DNA of 64,000 bases from Pleionea litopenaei (GTDB lineage Bacteria; Pseudomonadota; Gammaproteobacteria; Enterobacterales; Kangiellaceae), in NCBI RefSeq assembly GCF_031198435.1, contig NZ_CP133548.1:3754001-3818000 (forward strand), given 5' to 3'. A model generated the notes under the pieces. It was not told where the DNA came from, did no database searches, and saw only the letters and a list, made by a program, of their open reading frames with translations. A program made the translations under genes and the position numbers. Of this stretch, positions 52,397 through 62,315 are shown piece after piece (the stretch's first letter is position 1; every line of letters begins with the position of its first letter).

Positions 52397-53278
52397 CTAG
52401 TCGCCTTGTTCAGCGGTACTGTAGATATCTGTGTAAGCTGAATAGACACCGGCGAAGAAAATCGGACCACCGCAGAAAAAAGAGAACAATCCCAGAAAGA
52501 TACCTCCGCCGACTTTTAATCCGTCCGGAATCGCATCGAAGCTCATGCTTCCGCTTGAAACTGCCCAAACGAAGAGCATAATGATTGCGATGAGGCCTAC
52601 GGTGAATACCAAAGCCGTAATGCTGTAAATCATATAGGGCCAAAAGTTACGCAAACAACCTTTAAAGCTTAATGCAATCGCGGTCGTTCCCTCTTGATTA
52701 TTAAGCGCTATGAGCGCTGGCGAGAACCATATTGCCATCATGATCGGAAGCCATAATGCCATGAAAATTAATACCATCAATAAGCCCAGTAGCATCATCG
52801 TGCTATTCGAGCTGCCTTCTATCATTGAGAATGCAGAAAACCCGAGCACTAGCATAATAATAAAAGTGATGATCATCGCACCGATAGTCATGGCCAGATA
52901 CAAGGCTCCATTGATGAAGAGTTGCCCGGTTTGATGTTGAAACCCGTAAAAAATATCGGTCGCGCGCATCTCTTGTCGAGTTTGATTTTGCGCTGCTCGC
53001 ATAAAGCCAGCAATGATCACTGGATAGAGCAAAGTGGGAACAAATGAGCCTAGAATAGGTATAATGGCGATAATGACCATACCTAAAAAGAGTAGAAAGT
53101 TGAAGGCTCCTAGTGCTGTCCAGCGAAAAGGGTTGCGAAAAAATCGATTAAATCCGTCAAAAAACCAGTAGGCACCACGCATAACTGGGACTTTGTTGAC
53201 TAAAATTTCAGAGTTTGCTTGAAAAGTATTTTCACTTAACTCTGACTCAGGGGCTTGATACGGCGACAGATCTGACAT
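52397..53278 (-). CDS. BPSS1780-family membrane protein
   Basis: The protein of 293 residues has a polar N-terminus (MSDLSPYQAPESELSENTF) and about six helices. VPVMRGAYWFFDGFNRFFRNPFRWTALGAFNFLLFL is typical of the BPSS1780 family of integral membrane proteins, whose function is not established. AFSMIEG, LWLPIMMAIWFSPALIALN and KGCLRNFWPYMIYS follow the family order. AAGGAG precedes the ATG. It is a single gene divergent from the REC-REC-GGDEF gene. Confidence 0.82.
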   Translation of the reverse strand: MSDLSPYQAPESELSENTFQANSEILVNKVPVMRGAYWFFDGFNRFFRNPFRWTALGAFNFLLFLGMVIIAIIPILGSFVPTLLYPVIIAGFMRAAQNQTRQEMRATDIFYGFQHQTGQLFINGALYLAMTIGAMIITFIIMLVLGFSAFSMIEGSSNSTMMLLGLLMVLIFMALWLPIMMAIWFSPALIALNNQEGTTAIALSFKGCLRNFWPYMIYSITALVFTVGLIAIIMLFVWAVSSGSMSFDAIPDGLKVGGGIFLGLFSFFCGGPIFFAGVYSAYTDIYSTAEQGD

Positions 53279-53419
53279 TATTGACTCCTTTATAGCAGCA
53301 CAGAAGTCTAGAAAACATCTTTTTTGAGTGCAACAACTATTTGGTCGACTAAACTATAAGTAGATGGGTGTAGGTGTTAAGAATGGGACATTGGATAGTG
53401 TTTAGTATGAAGGTGGCAT

Positions 53420-54739
53420 TTGAATATATTGGTTCTTGAACAGTCTCGGGTTCAACAGATTATCTTAAACGCGATGTTTAAAGAGAATAATCTTCATCCT
53501 GAGTTTGTGGAGTCTTATGCTGCGGCTATCGAAGCAATCGACAAAAATGATTATGACTTCATTTTTAGTGGTTACTCATTGCCTGATGGGAACGGTGTCG
53601 ACATCGGACGGCACCTACGAGAAATGGGTGTCAGTCGACCAGGTATCGTTTTATTAACCACAGAAGATAAAGAAAGTATCGTTAAAGAAGCATTAGCCGC
53701 AGGAATAACTCGAATTCTTTTTCGTTCAAGTACCCATGAACTGCAAACTTTTATTAAAGAGTTGGCAGATTCTGATATGAATTTTGAAGAGCTATCTGGG
53801 AAAGTGTTGTTGATCGATGATGATCGCACCATGACAGAGCTAATGATGGCGGTTATGAAAAATATAGGGTTTGAATGTGATGTACGGCGGTCTGGAGAGC
53901 AAGCTCTGACGCTCTTCGCCGAACAAGAGTTTGATCTCATCGTCGCAGACTACTTTTTAGAAGGCGAGATGAATGGCTTAGATGTGGTGAATCTTGTTCG
54001 TCAAATGGGTGGTAAGAAATCTCGAGTTCCAATTATTGTCATATCTGGTCAAGCGGATAGAGACAAGCGTTTAGAGATTTTAAAAAGTGGAGCAAATGAT
54101 TACATCGATAAGCCTATAATACCTGAAGAATTACAAGTTCGCGCTTACAATATGCTCGTTCAGAAGAAGCTTTTTGATCGAGTAGAAGGTCAACGCCTCG
54201 ATTTACAAAAGATGGCTATGACCGATTCACTAACCGGACTGTACAATCGACACTTCCTTTCCGACATTGCACCGAAAAGAATGGCTGAGGCGCGTCGACA
54301 TGAGACTGATCTTACTTTAATGGTTATCGATATCGATCATTTCAAAGCGGTCAACGACACCCATGGTCATGACAAAGGAGACGAAGTACTGCGCTCTTTT
54401 GCCTCTTTGTTGAAGCAATCTTGTCGGCAAGAAGATATTGCTATTCGACTCGGAGGCGAGGAGTTTCTTCTAATTTTGCCGCACTGTTCGAAACCCGGAG
54501 CAACGGAAAAGGCTGAGAAATTGAGAAAAGATGCTATGCGTTTGTGTCCCGGTGGCGTTGCGGTGACCATTAGTATTGGTGTTGCTTGTGTCGAACATGA
54601 GCTACTCAGTGCTGCGAAGCAAGAAAATCGGTTTGAAATTGAGTTCGGAGACATCTTTTCTGCTGCTGACCAAGCCGTTTATAAAGCAAAAAACGCGGGG
54701 CGGAATCGGGTAGAGTTTTTACCCCTAGACAATAAGTAA
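53420..54739 (+). CDS. Response regulator: two receiver domains plus GGDEF diguanylate cyclase
   Basis: The product of 439 residues starts with TTG at 53420, just after AGGTGG. Receiver 1 (about 1-120) is degenerate: the acidic pair is replaced (LVLEQSR) and Ser stands where the phospho-Asp should be (FIFSGYSLPDGNG). Receiver 2 (about 128-250) is complete: VLLIDDDRTM, phospho-Asp in LIVADYF, SGQADR, and the switch Lys in YIDKP. The GGDEF domain (about 270-435) reads LGGEEF, with the inhibitory RQED five residues before it. It should make c-di-GMP when phosphorylated. No kinase adjoins. Confidence 0.92.
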   Translation: MNILVLEQSRVQQIILNAMFKENNLHPEFVESYAAAIEAIDKNDYDFIFSGYSLPDGNGVDIGRHLREMGVSRPGIVLLTTEDKESIVKEALAAGITRILFRSSTHELQTFIKELADSDMNFEELSGKVLLIDDDRTMTELMMAVMKNIGFECDVRRSGEQALTLFAEQEFDLIVADYFLEGEMNGLDVVNLVRQMGGKKSRVPIIVISGQADRDKRLEILKSGANDYIDKPIIPEELQVRAYNMLVQKKLFDRVEGQRLDLQKMAMTDSLTGLYNRHFLSDIAPKRMAEARRHETDLTLMVIDIDHFKAVNDTHGHDKGDEVLRSFASLLKQSCRQEDIAIRLGGEEFLLILPHCSKPGATEKAEKLRKDAMRLCPGGVAVTISIGVACVEHELLSAAKQENRFEIEFGDIFSAADQAVYKAKNAGRNRVEFLPLDNK

Positions 54740-54912
54740 GACGTTTTAAACTGAGTAATTCATCACCTTTCTCATCATCAACCTTTGCCTCCCTTTCCTT
54801 TATTGCTTTTTTATTCTTTTAGCTAATTGTCCTACGGTGATAGTCAATGCTACCCTTGCGGTGGATTTTAAAAGTTTACGTAAGAGATAAAACCATCAAA
54901 AGAGATACAAAA

Positions 54913-57300
54913 ATGAATGTAAAGCTTACTTTTACTTTGACCCTATTATTGAGTTGGGTACTGAGTTCATCTGCTGAACCTTTGACATTAAAGCAAGTTA
55001 TGGCGGATCCTGATTGGATTGGCCGATCGCCTCAGTCCCCGTATTGGAGCGATGACAGTCAAGCGATTTATTATCGGCAGAAGCAGCAGGGTGTTGACTA
55101 CACACAGTTGATGAAGCTGAATATTGCTGACAATTCTAGCCAACGACTGTCGGACTCAGAGCTCGCCGTTGCCGATGTCGATGGCGGTAAGTTGAGCCCT
55201 AATGGCAAGAGAAAAGTTTATCTAAGCCAAGGGGATATCTATGTTAAAGATCTCGAAAATGGTGAAATTTATGCGGTGACTCAAACCAAAGAACGGGAGT
55301 CTCAGGTTGTTTTTGCAAGTGATCAGGTCATTCAATTTCGAAAAGGCAATGGTTTCTATCGTTTAAACTTATCTAATGGACAACTACAACAGCTAGTGGA
55401 AGTTGCCTTAAGTGACGATAAAGAATCTTGGAAAGAGCCTAAAGATTTTTTAGGAGCGCAGCAACGGAGATTATTTAGCTACATCAAAGAACAACAAGAC
55501 TTGAAGCAATATCGTGAACAACGAAGAAAGGCGATTGCGGAAGCGAGTCCGTTCGAGCAGTTTCAAATGGTTTATCTTGGCAAGAATAAGAGTATTCGCC
55601 ATATGACCCTTTCTTCTCAAGGTCGTTATTTATTTATTGCGACTCAGAATCAAGTGAAAGACAAGAACGATAATATGCCGGTGTTTGTAACGGAAGATGG
55701 CTATGTTGAAAATCAAGAAGTTCGCCCGTTAGTTGGTAAAGAGTCTGAGTTAAATGAGCAATACTGGGTTTATGATCGTAAGCGCGAGCAACTTAATCCA
55801 TTATCATTAAACGATCTTGATGACATTGATGAAGACCCTCTAGAAAGTTTTAAAAAAGCAACGGCAAAGAGAGAGGGTAAAAAGTTTAAGAAAAGTGACG
55901 AGAATCGCGCCGTTTATATTCATGGCTGGTATGGGAATGGGTATGAGTGGAATGCCGATGGCTCTCGCCTAGCTTTGAAGTTGTACTCCTATGATAATAA
56001 AGACCGTTGGTTGGTTGAAGTTGATTTTGATAAAAACAAGCTGAAGCAATTACATCAATTGACTGACAATGCGTGGGTGAATGACTGGACATTTAATCAA
56101 ATGGGGTGGCTAAATACCTCCGATGGCTTCTACTACCTTTCCGAAGAAGATGGCTTTTCTCATCTGTATTTACGATCTGAAAAAGGGCGCGTCAAGCAGC
56201 TGACTCAAGGAGACTATGAAGTTAGCGATTTAACTTTGAGTAACAATGATCAATATATTTATTATCGAGCCAACAAGAAACACCCTGGCATCTATGAAAT
56301 ATATCGAATTAACTTGGCCAATGGTAAATCGCAAGCGCTTACTGATCTCAATGGCGTCGCTGACTATGAGTTGTCGCCCGATGAAAAGCAACTAGCCATA
56401 TTATATTCATCGACGACACGTCCCGCAGAGTTGTATCATCTGGCCATAGAAAACAATACGCTCAAGCAGCTGACTGACACTGTCAGCGCGGAGTTTAAGG
56501 GCATTGAATGGAGTAAGCCTGAAATAGTGGCAGTACCATCAAGTCATGTAAAACAACCCATTTATTCAAGACTGTATCTACCAAAGAACTTTAATCCTGC
56601 TAGAGCAGAAAAATATCCTGCGGTCATGTTTGTTCACGGAGCTGGATATTTACAAAACTCTCACCATGGATGGAGTGGATACTTTCGAGAGTTTATGTTT
56701 CACAGTTTGCTAAACCAGCAAGGTTACATAGTCTTGGATATGGATTACCGTGCTTCGAAAGGGTATGGCCGAGATTGGCGGACCGCAATTTATCGACAAA
56801 TGGGAACGCCAGAGTTAGAAGACTTATTGGATGGTAAACAGTGGCTTGTCGATAATTATTCAGTCGATCAAAATAAAGTTGGCGTTTACGGCGGTTCTTA
56901 TGGTGGGTTTATGACGTTTATGGCCCTATTCAATGCCCCTGGTGAATTCGCCGCGGGTGCATCTTTACGGCCGGTTACTGATTGGTCTAGTTATAATCAT
57001 GGTTATACATCGAATATTTTGAACACACCAGAAGTCGATCCTGAGGCTTACAATCGAAGCTCGCCGATTGAGTTTGCGCAAGGACTACAAGATCCATTAT
57101 TGATCGCTCACGGAATGGTTGATGATAATGTTTTCTTTAAAGATTCCGTACGGTTGGTTCAAAGGTTGATTGAACTAGAGAAAACTCAATACTTTGAAAC
57201 CGCTATTTATCCAATTGAACCGCATGGTTTTCGAGAACCCAGCAGTTGGTTAGATGAGTATACGCGCATTTATCATTTGTTCGAAAAACACGTAAAATAG
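54913..57300 (+). CDS. Exported S9 family prolyl oligopeptidase-type peptidase
   Basis: ATG 54913 opens a normal signal peptide (MNVKLTFTLTLLLSWVLSSSA); an in-frame ATG at 54847 adds 22 basic residues and is less likely. The 795-residue enzyme has a beta-propeller (about 25-530) and a C-terminal alpha/beta hydrolase. The catalytic triad is visible: Ser in YGGSYGGFMTF (about 661), Asp in HGMVDDNVFF (about 736) and His in EPHGFREPS (about 771). It resembles DPP-IV/acylaminoacyl-type peptidases and probably trims peptides in the periplasm. It is a single gene with a terminator hairpin directly after. Confidence 0.93.
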   Translation: MNVKLTFTLTLLLSWVLSSSAEPLTLKQVMADPDWIGRSPQSPYWSDDSQAIYYRQKQQGVDYTQLMKLNIADNSSQRLSDSELAVADVDGGKLSPNGKRKVYLSQGDIYVKDLENGEIYAVTQTKERESQVVFASDQVIQFRKGNGFYRLNLSNGQLQQLVEVALSDDKESWKEPKDFLGAQQRRLFSYIKEQQDLKQYREQRRKAIAEASPFEQFQMVYLGKNKSIRHMTLSSQGRYLFIATQNQVKDKNDNMPVFVTEDGYVENQEVRPLVGKESELNEQYWVYDRKREQLNPLSLNDLDDIDEDPLESFKKATAKREGKKFKKSDENRAVYIHGWYGNGYEWNADGSRLALKLYSYDNKDRWLVEVDFDKNKLKQLHQLTDNAWVNDWTFNQMGWLNTSDGFYYLSEEDGFSHLYLRSEKGRVKQLTQGDYEVSDLTLSNNDQYIYYRANKKHPGIYEIYRINLANGKSQALTDLNGVADYELSPDEKQLAILYSSTTRPAELYHLAIENNTLKQLTDTVSAEFKGIEWSKPEIVAVPSSHVKQPIYSRLYLPKNFNPARAEKYPAVMFVHGAGYLQNSHHGWSGYFREFMFHSLLNQQGYIVLDMDYRASKGYGRDWRTAIYRQMGTPELEDLLDGKQWLVDNYSVDQNKVGVYGGSYGGFMTFMALFNAPGEFAAGASLRPVTDWSSYNHGYTSNILNTPEVDPEAYNRSSPIEFAQGLQDPLLIAHGMVDDNVFFKDSVRLVQRLIELEKTQYFETAIYPIEPHGFREPSSWLDEYTRIYHLFEKHVK

Positions 57301-57315
57301 ATAATTGTCTTTGAG

Positions 57316-57339
57316 AGAGCGTAGTTAAGTCTACGCTCT
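57316..57339. terminator. Hairpin between the S9 peptidase gene and the convergent small gene
   Basis: AGAGCGTAG (57316-57324) pairs with CTACGCTCT (57331-57339) around TTAAGT. It starts 15 bp after the peptidase stop and ends at the stop of the converging gene. The sequence TTATTTAAAC follows on the plus strand. Confidence 0.7.
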
Positions 57340-57683
57340 TATTTAAACTTGTTGAATGGAATAACTCGCCGTGGATAGGTATTGACGACCTTTGGCTCTA
57401 ATGCATCCTTTCGGTCGAGATACTCTTGGTATTTTTGTGGATTGTAAACTTCACTAAGAATCGGCAACAACAATTTTTCCGCTGCTTTTTCTCCGTACTG
57501 AGAAGTCATGTAAGCTTTAATCGCGCGCATCCAAACAGGCCAATTAAAAACAACTCGATCACTCGACTCAGAAACTTCTAGTGGAGATGCAAAGAGTTGA
57601 TGATAGCCACCTAAGCTATCAACCGCGTGATGAACGACTTGCCAGATATAATCCAGATCTTTTGGTGTCAGTTCAACATCCAT
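57339..57683 (-). CDS. Small cytosolic protein of unknown function
   Basis: The 114 residues have no signal peptide or membrane segment. A helical start (LTPKDLDYIWQVVHHAVDSLGGYHQLF) is followed by WPVWMRAIKAYMTSQYGEKAAEKLLLPIL and a basic tail (NTYPRRVIPFNKFK). AAGGGG lies upstream of the ATG at suitable distance, which supports it as real. Family not recognised. It is convergent with the S9 peptidase and divergent from the Sel1 lipoprotein. Confidence 0.65.
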   Translation of the reverse strand: MDVELTPKDLDYIWQVVHHAVDSLGGYHQLFASPLEVSESSDRVVFNWPVWMRAIKAYMTSQYGEKAAEKLLLPILSEVYNPQKYQEYLDRKDALEPKVVNTYPRRVIPFNKFK

Positions 57684-58000
57684 GTTGTTTACCCCTTAAT
57701 CCTAGTTGATGGAATTATAGCAAATTCCGGATTCAACAAAATGCTATTTAGTTTCCAGTTTTCGCGATCTTCTGTGAGACATTCGCTAGTCATTTTTCTG
57801 AGTTGTTATCTTGTATACCTCGATATGTCATTATCAGCCGCTTTAACTCAGTGGTTGTATAGCGCATTGGCAAAAACTGTGAATATTACAGAAATCGATA
57901 TTGTTCGGCACACCTGTTTACAATCTTTTATCGTCAGGCACTTAATTGCTTACTAAAAAGTGATAAAATTAAAACGATATAGAGTCTTAAAGTTACGGTT
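57684..58000. other. Divergent intergenic region without recognisable features
   Basis: The 317 bases lie between a minus-strand small gene and the plus-strand Sel1 lipoprotein gene. An open frame crosses it (57627-57956), but it overlaps the small gene antisense and has no good ribosome-binding site or protein-like composition. I see no repeat or hairpin worth naming. Confidence 0.4.
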
Positions 58001-58798
58001 ATGTATAGAAGTTTTATTTTTCTGTTTGTTATTCCTTTTTTAGGATGCAGTAATTCCACGACGCCGAGTGCCGAGAGTCAGTGTGAACAACATTACAAAG
58101 CTGAGAGTTATCAAGTGGCTGCGCGTGTTTGCATTGAAGCGGCAGAGCTGGGGAGCATCAACAGCCAATGGTTACTCGCCCATTTGCATTTATATAAGCT
58201 GCTACCAGAGGCCGATCCATCCGTCGCTGCATATTGGTTAGAGCAAGCTGCAGACAATGGCCACACTGCGTCACAGCGAGAGTTGGGTAAGCTTTATTTA
58301 TGGGGAAGAGGCGTTAAGCGTGACCCTGAGGTATCGTTGCAATGGCTAAAGCTAGCCGCTCGTGAGGGCGACATAGATGCAGAGTTTTTTATTGGTGTGC
58401 TTTTTATGGGCTCCAAGGACTTTAAAGCCGATCAAGCCTCGGCAATAAACTGGTTTAAAAAGGCGGCATCATCGGGACATAAAATGGCTATCAACAATTT
58501 GGCTTGGATTTACTCGACCAGTACCAATAAGTCTCTTCGAAATGGTCACTTGGCAGTAGATATCATCCTGCCAGTTTTAAAAGATAAGCCCGACTCTCCG
58601 GTATTTTTAGATACATTAGCCGCTGCTTATGCAGAAGATGAACAGTTTGAGCTTGCCGTTGATACTCAACAAAAGGCAATAGAAAAGTTGAGTGAAAAAA
58701 CCTCAGAAGAAGTGAGAGCGGGATATTTAGAGCGACTAAGTGCTTATCAAGCGTTAAAACCATGGCGTGAAGCTGAACCCGCTTGGGTTGAGGATTAA
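58001..58798 (+). CDS. Sel1-repeat lipoprotein
   Basis: The protein of 265 residues has a lipoprotein signal (MYRSFIFLFVIPFLGC, lipobox FLGC, Cys16). It then has Sel1-like repeats (about 35-180): SVAAYWLEQAADNGHTASQRELGKLYLWGRG, VSLQWLKLAAREGDIDAEFFIGVLFMGS, AINWFKKAASSGHKMAINNLAWIY. A TPR-like end (LDTLAAAYAEDEQFELAVDTQQKAIEKL) follows. It should sit on the membrane facing the periplasm and hold protein partners. It precedes an ECF sigma gene by about 130 bp; a shared function is possible. Confidence 0.85.
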   Translation: MYRSFIFLFVIPFLGCSNSTTPSAESQCEQHYKAESYQVAARVCIEAAELGSINSQWLLAHLHLYKLLPEADPSVAAYWLEQAADNGHTASQRELGKLYLWGRGVKRDPEVSLQWLKLAAREGDIDAEFFIGVLFMGSKDFKADQASAINWFKKAASSGHKMAINNLAWIYSTSTNKSLRNGHLAVDIILPVLKDKPDSPVFLDTLAAAYAEDEQFELAVDTQQKAIEKLSEKTSEEVRAGYLERLSAYQALKPWREAEPAWVED

Positions 58799-58926
58799 TA
58801 AAGTCATCTGTGAGTGGTTGGCGCTAGCGTTCAGAATTGCAAAAATGGGTGCTTTTGCAAAATACGTTGTAAGAAAAAGAAAGAACCACAGACTCAACTA
58901 ACAATTCTTACTGCAGGAGTAAGAGC

Positions 58927-59505
58927 ATGGGTCTGGCTGCAAACAGTGCTTTACACATTGAATATATATATTTTAAGACTTTTTGGGACTCTATTCTATT
59001 AATGAACCAACAAGAGCAACTTTTTAATGATGCATGGCGTTCTTACAAGCCTGCCATTGCCCGCGTGGTTCAATCGTACGAAGCCATTCCCGCTTTACAA
59101 GAAGAGCTGCAACAAGATATCGCTTTTGCGGTTTGGCGATCGTTGCCTCGATTCAACCATAATAGCTCGTTAAAAACTTATATTTTATCAATTGCCCATA
59201 ATCGCGCTATTAGCCATGTGGCCAAATATGCAAAAGAGGGCCCTTCAAGTTCTACTGACGACATCACTCTAAAAGGAGATGACTGTCCGTCAGCCAATTT
59301 AGAAGCCACTCGTAAACAAATTAAGTTGATGACTGGACTGCAGCAATTACCGATTGCTCAGCGCCAAATTCTCGGACTTGCGCTTGAGGGGCTAAGCTAC
59401 GATGAGATATCTGAAGTGATGGGTATTACCGTCAATAATGTAGGTGTTCGTTTAAACCGAGCGAAAAAAGCTCTAAAAGACGCCGTCGACAGTTTAAGTG
59501 AGTAA
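58927..59505 (+). CDS. ECF-type RNA polymerase sigma factor
   Basis: This sigma-70 protein has region 2 (ELQQDIAFAVWRSLPRFNHNSSLKTYILSIAHNRAISHVAKY) and region 4 (LQQLPIAQRQILGLALEGLSYDEISEVMGITVNNVGVRLNRAKKAL). Two starts compete: ATG 58927, with AGGAG seven bases upstream (192 residues), and ATG 59002 (167 residues), which gives the usual N-terminus MNQQEQLFNDAWRSY but has no good ribosome-binding site. The extra 25 residues are partly hydrophobic. It is followed after 9 bp by a four-helix membrane protein, the likely partner. Confidence 0.88.
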   Translation: MGLAANSALHIEYIYFKTFWDSILLMNQQEQLFNDAWRSYKPAIARVVQSYEAIPALQEELQQDIAFAVWRSLPRFNHNSSLKTYILSIAHNRAISHVAKYAKEGPSSSTDDITLKGDDCPSANLEATRKQIKLMTGLQQLPIAQRQILGLALEGLSYDEISEVMGITVNNVGVRLNRAKKALKDAVDSLSE

Positions 59506-59514
59506 TGTTGTTTT

Positions 59515-60096
59515 ATGAGTGATGAATTTAATTGGGATAAAGCATTAGACCAGTGGCAAAGTCATCAGCCTGACATGCCTGCTCTAAAACGAAATATGCG
59601 ATTTTTAGCCTGGAGAATGAAAGCACTGCTAGCACTCGACGTGCTCAGTCTGTTAATTCTATTTCCTTTTGCGTATTTTATTTTTATTTCAAATGAACCG
59701 ACAAGTACTAAAGCATGGTTTTCGATTATTTGTGTGTTAGCGACCGTTGGAGTGTACTTTGACTTTTATCTGCGACGTGATTTATGGGAACAACCCGATA
59801 CAACACATCAGATGTATTTGCACATTGTAAAACGAGCAAAAGCGGGTATTAGAATAGGTCAGTTCTCAATTATTTATTTGAGTGTGTTCTTAATTGCCTT
59901 TGCAAGTTGGCTGGGATTTTTGGCTATTTATGAGCCAGAGAGATTTCAATCTAACGTTGGTATGATGAGTGCAGTCGCTGCTTTGAGTGCTATTTTTATA
60001 TCGATTTTGATCTCATTTTGGTATCGCCAGCGTAAGGTGAAAGATCTCTCAGAAGCGAAGCGACAACTGCAAGAGTTTTTATCGTTTGATCAATGA
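59515..60096 (+). CDS. Membrane protein, possible anti-sigma partner
   Basis: The 193-residue protein has a polar N-terminal 40 residues ([30 protein letters not shown]) and then four helices (about 37-57, 66-84, 118-138, 150-170), ending in a charged cytosolic tail. It begins 9 bp after an ECF sigma gene, and small membrane proteins in this position often restrain the sigma factor. No zinc-finger anti-sigma domain is seen, so this is inference. Its stop overlaps by 7 bp that of the convergent msrB gene. Confidence 0.75.
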   Translation: MSDEFNWDKALDQWQSHQPDMPALKRNMRFLAWRMKALLALDVLSLLILFPFAYFIFISNEPTSTKAWFSIICVLATVGVYFDFYLRRDLWEQPDTTHQMYLHIVKRAKAGIRIGQFSIIYLSVFLIAFASWLGFLAIYEPERFQSNVGMMSAVAALSAIFISILISFWYRQRKVKDLSEAKRQLQEFLSFDQ

Positions 60097-60458
60097 TCCG
60101 AAGGATCAAAAGTCAAAGCTACTGAGTTGATGCAATAGCGCAGACCAGTTGGTTCTGGCCCATCTGGAAATACGTGGCCAAGGTGTGCGCCACATTGACC
60201 ACAGGTTATTTCAGTTCTTACCATACCGTGGGAATAATCTGGCGTTTCAATCACAGCATCAGAAGACACTGGACTATAGAAGCTCGGCCAACCACAACCA
60301 GTGTGATACTTAGTGTCGGAAGTGAACAAGGGAGCATCACAGCAAACACAGTGGTAAACACCGTCCTCTTGATGTAAGTAATATTGGCCACTGCCTGGAG
60401 CTTCAGTCCCTTTTAGTTGAGTTACTCGGTAAGCTTCTTCGCTCAGCTTTTCTTTCAT
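60090..60458 (-). CDS. msrB: Peptide-methionine (R)-S-oxide reductase
   Basis: Starting at ATG 60458 the protein has 122 residues, within the MsrB size range; a longer frame from 60527 overlaps the sensor kinase gene. Zinc Cys pairs are in [11 protein letters not shown] and [15 protein letters not shown], and the catalytic Cys in [22 protein letters not shown] and the GHVFPDGP segment are family marks. It repairs methionine-R-sulfoxide with thioredoxin in the cytosol. It follows the sensor kinase gene by 13 bp on the same strand and overlaps the convergent membrane protein gene at its end. Confidence 0.95.
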   Translation of the reverse strand: MKEKLSEEAYRVTQLKGTEAPGSGQYYLHQEDGVYHCVCCDAPLFTSDTKYHTGCGWPSFYSPVSSDAVIETPDYSHGMVRTEITCGQCGAHLGHVFPDGPEPTGLRYCINSVALTFDPSDH

Positions 60459-60471
60459 GGTCGAGACAACC

Positions 60472-62211
60472 TCAGTTTTTATGCATAGATACAGTGAACC
60501 AAAAGCGAGAACCTTTTTGAAGCTCACTCGATACGCCGATTGAGCCTCCCATTAATTCCGAAAGCTTCTTCGATACGATTAAACGCAGTCGGCCAGCAAA
60601 ACTGCTATTCGTCAGTTTTGTTTTTTGTTCTAAAGAATCAAACAAACCACGAAGCGCATCTTCTGGAATACCTACACCAGAATCTTGTATAGTAAATCGC
60701 AAATATTCGGAATTACTCTCCATAACCACGTCACAGTAGAGTGACACTTCGCCATCTTTGGTAAAACGAATAGCGTTACCGAGTAAATTCTTCACAATTT
60801 GTTTGATGCGCCGAGCATCATTAAACGCCGTTTGTGGCACATCGGGTGAAATCGAATGAGTTAAGATCAGCGACTTGGATTTCGCATGCGGCGTGTACTC
60901 CGCCACTACTTCATCAACAAGCTGTCGTACTTCAAAATCATTTTTGTGCAATTTTAAAAGGTTTGCATCTAGTTTTGAAAAGTCGAGTATATTATTTAAG
61001 TTGTTAATCAGGGTGTTCGCCGAGCGCCGTGAAATGTTCAGTAGCTCCTTCGGTTCTTCACTTAAGTTATATTCGCTGAGCAAGTGTAACATGCTGGTCA
61101 GGGTCTTCATCGGAGTGGTAATTTCGTCGCCCATTCGTGATAAAAATTCTGACTTTGTTTTTGGTGCTGAGACGGCGGAATCTCGCTCGGTTTGAAGCAT
61201 GACTTTTTCTTGTTTAACTTCTTTAAGTTGTTGCTCCGAGCTCTTCATTTGTAACTGTAGTTTTTTATTGCTGGATTGAAGTTGATTCAGCAATTCGATT
61301 AAACTACTTCGAAGATCCATCAGTTCTGCTGGTGGTACTGTTTCAGATAAGGCATTGATTAATTGTTTAGGTGAAGAATGACTGGTTGCTACTTCTGCGA
61401 ACTTTTCAAGTTTGTTTTGTTGGCGATTGAGAAATAAGAAGCTTAAGACGATGCCAATGAACAAAAGAATAGCAATTGAACTTAAATGAATCATACTAAC
61501 ACTTGATTTAGAGGCGTCGGTTAACCACGTCGGAAAGACCACTTGAAGGTCGGCCTGAGTCTTGGTCGCGATCGGCCAAGGAATTTGACGTGAGCCAGTC
61601 ATATTTAAGTTCGTTGCGGTTTGTAGTTTTACGCCATTCAAAGATAACTGAAAATCTGCGCCACTTAAGTTTTTTAATTCATCAATAAACTGTTGATTAA
61701 GTTTTAGTATGTTAAATATAACGCTGTGTGGGTTCTGTTCAACTAATATCGTATTCGAAAAAACAACAGCGTATTCATTTTTAAATTTGGTGACTTGAAT
61801 TTTATTGCCAGGACTTTTCATCTGACTAAGAATCACCGACTCCAATCCTAAAAATTCACCTGCGGAAACTTGCTCACCGTAAAGGTAAATTTGTTTGGAA
61901 TCTATATCGTAAATCAGAAATTCTGTGGCAGCGCTGGTGAACTGATTTAAAGTATTGACAAGAGACTGGCTGGCCTTTTCTGAAAGCTGACCGGTGAAAA
62001 AGGATGTGTCTAAGAGAGCTTGATTGCTTTGCTTAAAACGTTCGAAATACATTCCTGAAGCATTTGCTACCTGATTAAAGTACTGAGTTTGCAATTGGCG
62101 TTCGAATTCTTGTGCTCGTTGTTGATCTTGTTGATAGCCTAGCCAGTTAATTCCCAGCACAAAAAGGCTAATCGCAATCAGTAGACCGGTTATCTTTATT
62201 TTTAAACTCAT
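60472..62211 (-). CDS. Sensor histidine kinase-like protein lacking the phospho-acceptor histidine
   Basis: The 579-residue protein has an N-terminal membrane helix (about 6-24), a periplasmic sensor domain (about 25-240), a second helix (about 245-265), and a coiled coil (about 310-345). A HisKA/HATPase region (about 350-579) follows. In the H-box the usual SHExxTP reads [11 protein letters not shown], so Asp stands in place of His. The N-box ([12 protein letters not shown]) and G1 (DSGVGIPED) are present, but the G2 region reads [10 protein letters not shown] instead of GLGL. It probably cannot autophosphorylate and may act as a pseudo-kinase sensor. msrB lies 13 bp downstream. Confidence 0.9.
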   Translation of the reverse strand: MSLKIKITGLLIAISLFVLGINWLGYQQDQQRAQEFERQLQTQYFNQVANASGMYFERFKQSNQALLDTSFFTGQLSEKASQSLVNTLNQFTSAATEFLIYDIDSKQIYLYGEQVSAGEFLGLESVILSQMKSPGNKIQVTKFKNEYAVVFSNTILVEQNPHSVIFNILKLNQQFIDELKNLSGADFQLSLNGVKLQTATNLNMTGSRQIPWPIATKTQADLQVVFPTWLTDASKSSVSMIHLSSIAILLFIGIVLSFLFLNRQQNKLEKFAEVATSHSSPKQLINALSETVPPAELMDLRSSLIELLNQLQSSNKKLQLQMKSSEQQLKEVKQEKVMLQTERDSAVSAPKTKSEFLSRMGDEITTPMKTLTSMLHLLSEYNLSEEPKELLNISRRSANTLINNLNNILDFSKLDANLLKLHKNDFEVRQLVDEVVAEYTPHAKSKSLILTHSISPDVPQTAFNDARRIKQIVKNLLGNAIRFTKDGEVSLYCDVVMESNSEYLRFTIQDSGVGIPEDALRGLFDSLEQKTKLTNSSFAGRLRLIVSKKLSELMGGSIGVSSELQKGSRFWFTVSMHKN

Positions 62212-62315
62212 TGTTGATCCCTTATTTCAACTAGTGCTCCAAGGCAGCCTAATTCTACTTGATATAACTCTAGCAAAATGTGATTAGGTTCTCTTGCTAA
62301 TTTTTTAAAATTAGC

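Noticed and set aside
57627-57956. 109-codon plus-strand frame before the Sel1 lipoprotein gene
   Set aside because: No ribosome-binding site, partly antisense to the small gene at 57339, and composition unlike a protein.
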